A DNA stretch of 64,000 nucleotides from Omphiscola glabra. Taxonomy: Eukaryota; Mollusca; Gastropoda; Lymnaeidae. Shown here one piece after another: positions 58,472 through 64,000 of this stretch. The notes under the pieces were generated by a model. That model made no database searches. It saw only the letters and a program-made list of their open reading frames with translations, and was not told where the DNA came from. The position numbers were made by a program, and so were the translations under genes. Position 1 is the first letter of the stretch; each line of letters starts with the position of its first letter. The stretch lies in NCBI GenBank assembly GCA_964017045.1, contig OZ024806.1:8576488-8640487 (forward strand). The letters are read 5' to 3'.

Positions 58472-58633
58472 CAGTGGTTCTCAACCTTTTTAATGCCACA
58501 ACCCTTTATTACAGGTCAGGTCCTCACGTTGTGGCGACCCCCAATCACAAAATTATTTTCGTTGATACTTTAAAACTGTGGTGTATATGTGTTTTCAGAT
58601 GGTCTTAGGCAACCCTAAGGTTGAGAAACGCTG
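58472..58633 (+). mobile_element. SPIN-like hAT MITE, copy 3 (internally deleted)
   Basis: 162 bp from CAGTGGTTCTCAACC to AGGTTGAGAAACGCTG, with 7/8 duplication CTTTAATT / CTTGAATT. GATGGTCTTAGGCAACCC is present. Compared with copies 1 and 2, about 40 bp before the right end are missing. Confidence 0.8.
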
Positions 58634-59607
58634 CTTGAATTTAAAAATTATTTTACTTTTTCTGTAAATAATTTTCATTTTAAAATATTTTAAATAGAAT
58701 ATATGACCCAATGTTACAGTGATATTAATGGAAGGCATTTTGCGATACTTACTAACTGATATTGTTAAGTCCCAAAAGAATTTTTTTTTTTTTATTAGAA
58801 AAGAAGTATCTATGTAAGGATGTAAAAATTTCTAACATCATATAATTGTGAGAACTATTTATCTGCTATATAATATAAGTCTACTCTACCCCTTTTTGTG
58901 ACCATGAATTACAACTTATTAAATGTTAAAAATACAAAGATTAAATTTGGCTGTATGTATTAATAATTTAAAAAGCAAACTATTAAATTTATTTTTTAAA
59001 AGGCGGAAAAACTTTCAGTCTTGTCACACACGGTTTCTAACTCAAAGCAAATGAACGCTTGTAATTTGCGAGTTTAAACTAAGTTATAATGAGATTATTC
59101 TCATTTTTATTTCTTGGCGTTCAATTAAAAATATTAATTTGATATTGTTGGAAGACATTGCGTAACGTAAATTTATTTTTGCAATATTAACAATGCAATG
59201 TAAAAAAAACAACAGATGTTTGGATTTTCCCAATAAATGCAATTATGAATTAATAATAATAATACTTGTTTATTGCTAATATATGGAATATCATAGCTAT
59301 ATATCTATTTTATTTTTTTCATATGTAAATTGATTTGATTTCAGTAAAAAAAAGAGAAAATCCCTATCATTGTTTATAATATTTCAAACATTTAGTTAGA
59401 TTTGATTTTTAGCGTTATATGGATACCCATGCTCACTCTTATATACAAGCTTTTTAAATACACATTATGATTGAAGTATGTGACTGTTATGCAAAAAAAA
59501 AGTGAATATTTATGAGAGATTAGGTACGTAATTATAAATTCAATTTTCTTAAAATTTGATTTTGATGCATGTTTTATTTTTAAATAAATAATTTTTCCCC
59601 ATTATTG
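58634..59607. other. No gene seen
   Basis: Very AT-rich. Confidence 0.5.
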
Positions 59608-59702
59608 ATTAAATTCTTACAAGTTAGTTTGTAGCTTACTAAATTCTTACAAGTCAGTTTGTAGCTTACTAAATTCTTACAAGTCAGTTTGTAGCTTACT
59701 AG
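59608..59702 (+). repeat. 30-bp tandem repeat, 3 copies
   Basis: AAATTCTTACAAGTCAGTTT + GTAGCTTACT. Confidence 0.9.
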
Positions 59703-59755
59703 TAAGGTCAGTTACTTTATAATTGTTAACATTAATAACATTAAACAATTACTTG

Positions 59756-59992
59756 GGAAATTAGTAAAACACAGTAAGGTTAAACCTGATAAAAGATAAG
59801 TGATTATCTTTTGCTGCCCTCTTGGATACTATTTCTGAGCTAAGTGCTATATGATATATTTTTTGATACATTTTTAAATTTTATTCGTGTTTCTGTTTGT
59901 TCGCTGATGAAGGCTTCCTGCCGACACGTTCGTTGTTTTGTTGCGTTCCTTTTATCAGGTTTAACCTTACTGCGTTTTACTAATTTCCTATT
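59756..59992. mobile_element. Penelope-like terminal hairpin with hammerhead ribozyme remnant
   Basis: GGAAATTAGTAAAACACAGT (59,756) continues into AAGGTTAAACCTGATAAAAG and is mirrored at about 59,950-59,988. The arms are about 40 bp with one mismatch. Between them, CTGATGA (59,904-59,910), a GGC-TTCCT-GCC stem-loop (59,912-59,922) and GACA (59,923-59,926) follow the order of a minimal hammerhead core, with GACA in place of GAAA. Then CGTTCGTTGTTTTGTTGCGT resembles the terminus of the element at 29.9 kb. Hammerheads of this kind are known in Penelope-like element termini. Confidence 0.55.
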
Positions 59993-60085
59993 GTGCTAAC
60001 CTGATTGCAGTCTCCCCCATTATTACCCCAACAATTACTTGCCTTGGATTTGCGAATACATTGGGAGCCCAACTTTGCCTTCAAG

Positions 60086-60846
60086 GCTCTCATTCAATCA
60101 AGCTCTCATTCAATCAAGCTCTCATTCAATCAAGCTCTCATTCAATCAAGCTCTCATTCAATCAAGCTCTCATTCAATCAAGCTCTCATTCAATCAAGCT
60201 CCCATTCAATCAGGCTCTCATTCAATCAGGCTCTCATTCAATCAGGCTCTCATTCAATCAAGCTCTCATTCAATCAAGCTCCCATTCAATCAGGCTCTCA
60301 TTCAATCAGGCTCTCATTCAATCAGGCTCTCATTCAATCAGGCTCTCATTCAATCAGGCTCTCATTCAATCAAGCTCTCATTCAATCAAGCTCTCATTCA
60401 ATCAAGCTCCCATTCAATCAAGCTCTCATTCAATCAAGCTCTCATTCAATCAAGCTCCCATTCAATCAGGCTCTCATTCAATCAGGCTCTCATTCAATCA
60501 AGCTCTCATTCAATCAAGCTCCCATTCAATCAGGCTCTCATTCAATCAGGCTCTCATTCAATCAGGCTCTCATTCAATCAGGCTCTCATTCAATCAAGCT
60601 CTCATTCAATCAAGCTCTCATTCAATCAAGCTCCCATTCAATCAAGCTCTCATTCAATCAAGCTCCCATTCAATCAGGCTCTCATTCAATCAGGCTCTCA
60701 TTCAATCAGGCTCTCATTCAATCAGGCTCTCATTCAATCAAGCTCTCATTCAATCAAGCTCTCATTCAATCAGGCTCTCATTCAATCAGGCTCTCATTCA
60801 ATCAGGCTCTCATTCAATCAAGCTCTCATTCAATCAAGCTCTCATG
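60086..60846 (+). repeat. 16-bp minisatellite (TCTCATTCAATCAAGC), about 47 copies
   Basis: Three unit variants: AAGCTCT (A), AAGCTCC (P) and AGGCTCT (G). All three plus frames are open because the unit lacks a stop and 16 is not a multiple of 3. Not a gene. Confidence 0.95.
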
Positions 60847-61254
60847 GACTCTCAAAGAAAGTGTAAAGATGTCTTGTTTCATATACACATTCTGATAATG
60901 GTAAAATTGATTTACTCTCGTGAGGTTCCACTTGGTTGTTTTACCCAACACTGGGATTTATTTTCTCCCAATGGATCTTCTTATAAAATGGGAAAATTCG
61001 TATCCAATTATGTCAGTATTCTAATCAATAGTCTAGGACTCTCGGTGAATCAAAACGCATATTGTGGACACAAATTTTTCATTGTTAGAAACTGATTTTG
61101 TTTTAAATAAATTTCATGCTGTAGTAAGACCAGTTTATTTTGCTCTTTGAAAATTGTTTTAAATAGTCTTAAATAGCATTTATTGAAGAAAGAATATTTT
61201 TATAGGTATTTAATGGCTTTAATAGGACGTCCCCCACCCTCTTTTCCCTTTTTT

Positions 61255-61545
61255 GTTAGTCACCTGTCTAGTGAACTGTTTGTTAGTGACTTGTCTAGTG
61301 AACTGTTTGTATTTTAGTCATTGTCTAGTGATGTGTCACTAAAGATTTGTTTGTTAGTCACTTGTCTAATGAGGTGTCAATAATGATTTGTTTGTTAGTC
61401 ACTTATCTAGTGATGTGTCACTATTGATTTGTTTGTTAGTCACTTGTCTAGTGATGTGTCACTAGTCATTTTATAGTCCATTGTCTAGAGATGTTTCACT
61501 TATGATTTGTTTGCTAGTCACTTGTCTAGTGATGTTTAAAATGAA
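61255..61545 (+). repeat. ~46-bp diverged tandem repeat
   Basis: About six units with GTTAGTCACTTGTCTAGTGA, TGTGTCACTAATGATTTGTTT. Flanks 60,847-61,254 and 61,546-62,067 show no gene. Confidence 0.8.
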
Positions 61546-62067
61546 TGAACAAGTTGAATGATTGTCTAGTGACAAGTCTTAGTGTTTTTGTTAAAAGTGT
61601 TAAAGTTAATATTTAAATTACTTAAGCTTTGGATTGTGGCGGCATGAAGTCAAATGGAAATACATTTAAATGTACTGGCTGAAAGGGTTATGGTGATTCA
61701 TTGAGTTCACCAGTCTATTTGCATTAACTGGTCAAGACAATCCATTTTATCATTCAGTCTTTATGCCAAGACATGTTAGGGCCATTAAAACGTCTATGTT
61801 AATATTATTAGTTTGTGTAAATGATCTGGCAGAGGGGCACAGTCATATAGCAGCATGGTGACATTTCTATGAATTATAAATGAAAATATTGTTAGAGGTT
61901 TAAAACCAGTACGGTTAAAGTTTGATTGATTGAAACAATGAACAGGTTGAGTGATTGAAACAATGAACAGGTTGATGAACAAGTTTAAAAAGTTTAGATG
62001 TGTGTTAGTAGAAATTTATTTGTTTAATAATTTGGTAAAACTTGTTTACTTGGGTTGAGACATTCAT

Positions 62068-62742
62068 TCACAGCCAAGATGGTATTTTGCACATTCAGAT
62101 GTCAGCCAAGATGCTATGTTGTACATTCAGATGTCAGACAAGATGCTATTTGTACATTGAGATGTCAGACAAGGTGCTATAATGTAAATTTAGATGTCAG
62201 CCAAGATGCTATGTTGTACATTCAGATGTCAGCCAAGATGGTTTGTTGTACATTCAGATGTCCGCCAAGGTGCTATGTTGTACATTCAGATTTCAACCAA
62301 GATGGTTTGTTGTACATTCACATGTCAGCCAAGATGATATTTTGTACATTCAGATGTCAGCCAAGATGCTATGTAGTACATTCAGATGTCAGCCAATATG
62401 CTATGTTGTACAGTCAGATTTCAGCCAAGATGGTTTGTTGTACATTCACATGTCAGCCAAGATGATATTTTGTACATTCAGATGTCAGCCAAGATGATAT
62501 TTTGTACATTCAGATGTCAGCCAATATTCTATGTTGTACAGTCAGATTTCAGCCAAGATGGTTTGTTCATTCAGATGTCAGCCAAGATGCTATATTGTAC
62601 ATTCAGATGTCAGCCAAGATGGTTTGTTCATTCAGATGTCAGCCAAGATGCTATGTTGTACATTCAGATGTCAGCCAAGATGCTATGTTGTAATTCCAGA
62701 TGGCAGGTTGCGCATTCAAATGTCAGCCAAGAAAGTCTGATA
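62068..62742 (+). repeat. 32-bp minisatellite (ATTCAGATGTCAGCCAAGAT + GCTATGTTGTAC)
   Basis: About 21 units with variants TGGTTTGTTGTAC and TGATATTTTGTAC, and several shortened units. Confidence 0.9.
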
Positions 62743-62976
62743 TGCATGTACTGAAATGTCTTAGATTACACTCTCAAGTCACTTGTGTTAACTGTAGTAA
62801 CCTGGAAATAAAAAAAACAAAAATATTTCAATCAAATTGATTACTATTCTTTTATAAGTTTATTTTTTTGCATCTACTTCATGTACTTCAAATACTTCAT
62901 GTACTTCAAATACTTCACTTTTGCTGCAAGACTCCTACTAAGATCTGACACACGAGTAAAATGTGGTTTCATTTTG

Positions 62977-63264
62977 GATATATAAAGCACAGGGTAGTAG
63001 AAGGAAATATAAAGCACAGGGTAGTGGAATGAAATGTAAAGCACAGGGAGGGGAAGGAAATATAAAGCACAGGGAGGGTAAGGAAATATAAAGCACAGGG
63101 TAGTGGAAGGAAATATAAAGCACAAGGTAGTGGAAGGAAATATAACACACAGGGTAGTGGAAGGAAATATAAAGCACAGGGTAGTGGAAGGAAATATAAA
63201 GCACAAGGTAGTGGAAGGAAATATAAAGCACAGGGTAGTGGAAGGAAATATAAAGCACAGAGTA
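62977..63264 (+). repeat. 27-bp minisatellite (AAATATAAAGCACAGGGTAG + TGGAAGG)
   Basis: About eleven units. The nine-codon period leaves one plus frame and the minus frames open. Confidence 0.93.
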
Positions 63265-63587
63265 GAAGAAAGTGGGCAGCAACTTGTCCATTCATGAATT
63301 TTCTTTTGGCAGTGTTACAGATGTTTTGCCACAAGACTGGTTCACTGATAGTTTATATTAAAGCATTCCAATAACTCTTCATCTGAGGCATATATCTGAT
63401 GAAGCTATCACTTCAGAAGTGTCTGATACAGATAACACTGTACAATTTCATCATACAAGGTTTGTTTACATTTATCATCCATACTCATACCGCAATCAGT
63501 GATATTCCAGTTCCAGGTGCATAAAATTGGTAATTAACTATAAAAAAAAATTGATCGCAATATTTTATTGTTTTAATTTAAATTTTG

Positions 63588-63755
63588 CCCATTATAACTA
63601 GGGACATATTCAAGGCCATTATGACTAGGGACATATTCAAGGCCATTATGACTAGGGACATATTCATGCCCAATATAACTAGGGACTTATTCAAGGCCAT
63701 TATGACTAGGGACATATTCATGCCCATTATAACTAGAGACATATTCAAGGCCATA
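63588..63755 (+). repeat. 27-bp minisatellite (ATTATGACTAGGGACATATT + CAAGGCC)
   Basis: Six units; CAAGGCC and CATGCCC variants alternate. No gene follows to 64,000. Confidence 0.92.
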
Positions 63756-64000
63756 CTGAGTTTCATTATAGTTTCTGATACAGAAAATAAAGGAAACACG
63801 CTGTGCAAAATTGGGATACTCATTTATCTCAATGCTAAATGCAAAGAACTGTATCTGCATCAAGAAAAAATGTAGCAATTAATGAACAATGTAGGGAACA
63901 TAAGAAAGACATTTTTGATGATGTACTAATTACTGTACAGCCTGACAGCTTTATGTCGTGCGCTGCAATTTGACAATAAAAAAACATTTGTAAATTGCGT

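Noticed and set aside
60005..61095. Plus-strand frames of 275-344 codons with SFNQALIQS-type repeats
   Set aside because: All three frames are open because of the 16-bp unit. Identical peptides in three frames are a signature of the DNA repeat, not of a protein.

Overview
This window is eukaryotic and most likely from a gastropod mollusc. It is AT-rich, gene-poor and full of introns, transposon remains and minisatellites. The genes I can support fit that source: secreted C-type lectins with a PAN/apple-like N-terminal half, and a single-exon class A GPCR resembling the gastropod chemosensory receptors. Three copies of a short hAT element look like SPIN, a horizontally transferred family; one of the families that moved between vertebrates and invertebrates has been reported from a pond snail. 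I cannot name the species.

Left part (1-31.2 kb): a minus-strand C-type lectin cluster. Three genes have complete coding models, each a short signal-peptide exon joined by a phase-1 intron to one large exon: L1 (12,128-15,759), L2 (25,371-27,749) and L3 (28,970-31,120). A fourth copy, L0, has only its first exon and promoter here (about 2,196-2,390); the rest lies off the left edge. A decayed lectin exon lies at about 19,640-20,290 and stops where a hAT relic begins. L0 and L1 share promoter, exon 1 and probably flanking sequence, so they look like a segmental duplication. L2 and L3 form a second paralogous pair. The GPCR (23,339-24,325, plus strand) sits between the lectin pseudogene and L2.

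Right part (31.2-64 kb): no convincing host protein-coding gene. It holds a LINE endonuclease/RT relic (36.4-38.6 kb), a second LINE (46.2-52.6 kb) split by a hAT transposon, a tRNA-derived SINE and other insertions, Penelope-like remains, several hAT MITEs with readable 8-bp target duplications, a 72-bp near-perfect palindrome, and many minisatellites.

About two dozen tandem arrays cover roughly 9 kb. Several have a 27-bp period. The 54-bp array at 21.1-21.9 kb is an internal expansion of a SINE segment that is present as a single copy at 47.8 kb. Long reading frames inside these arrays are by-products of the repeats, not genes. All family names come from motif reading by eye; no database search was run.
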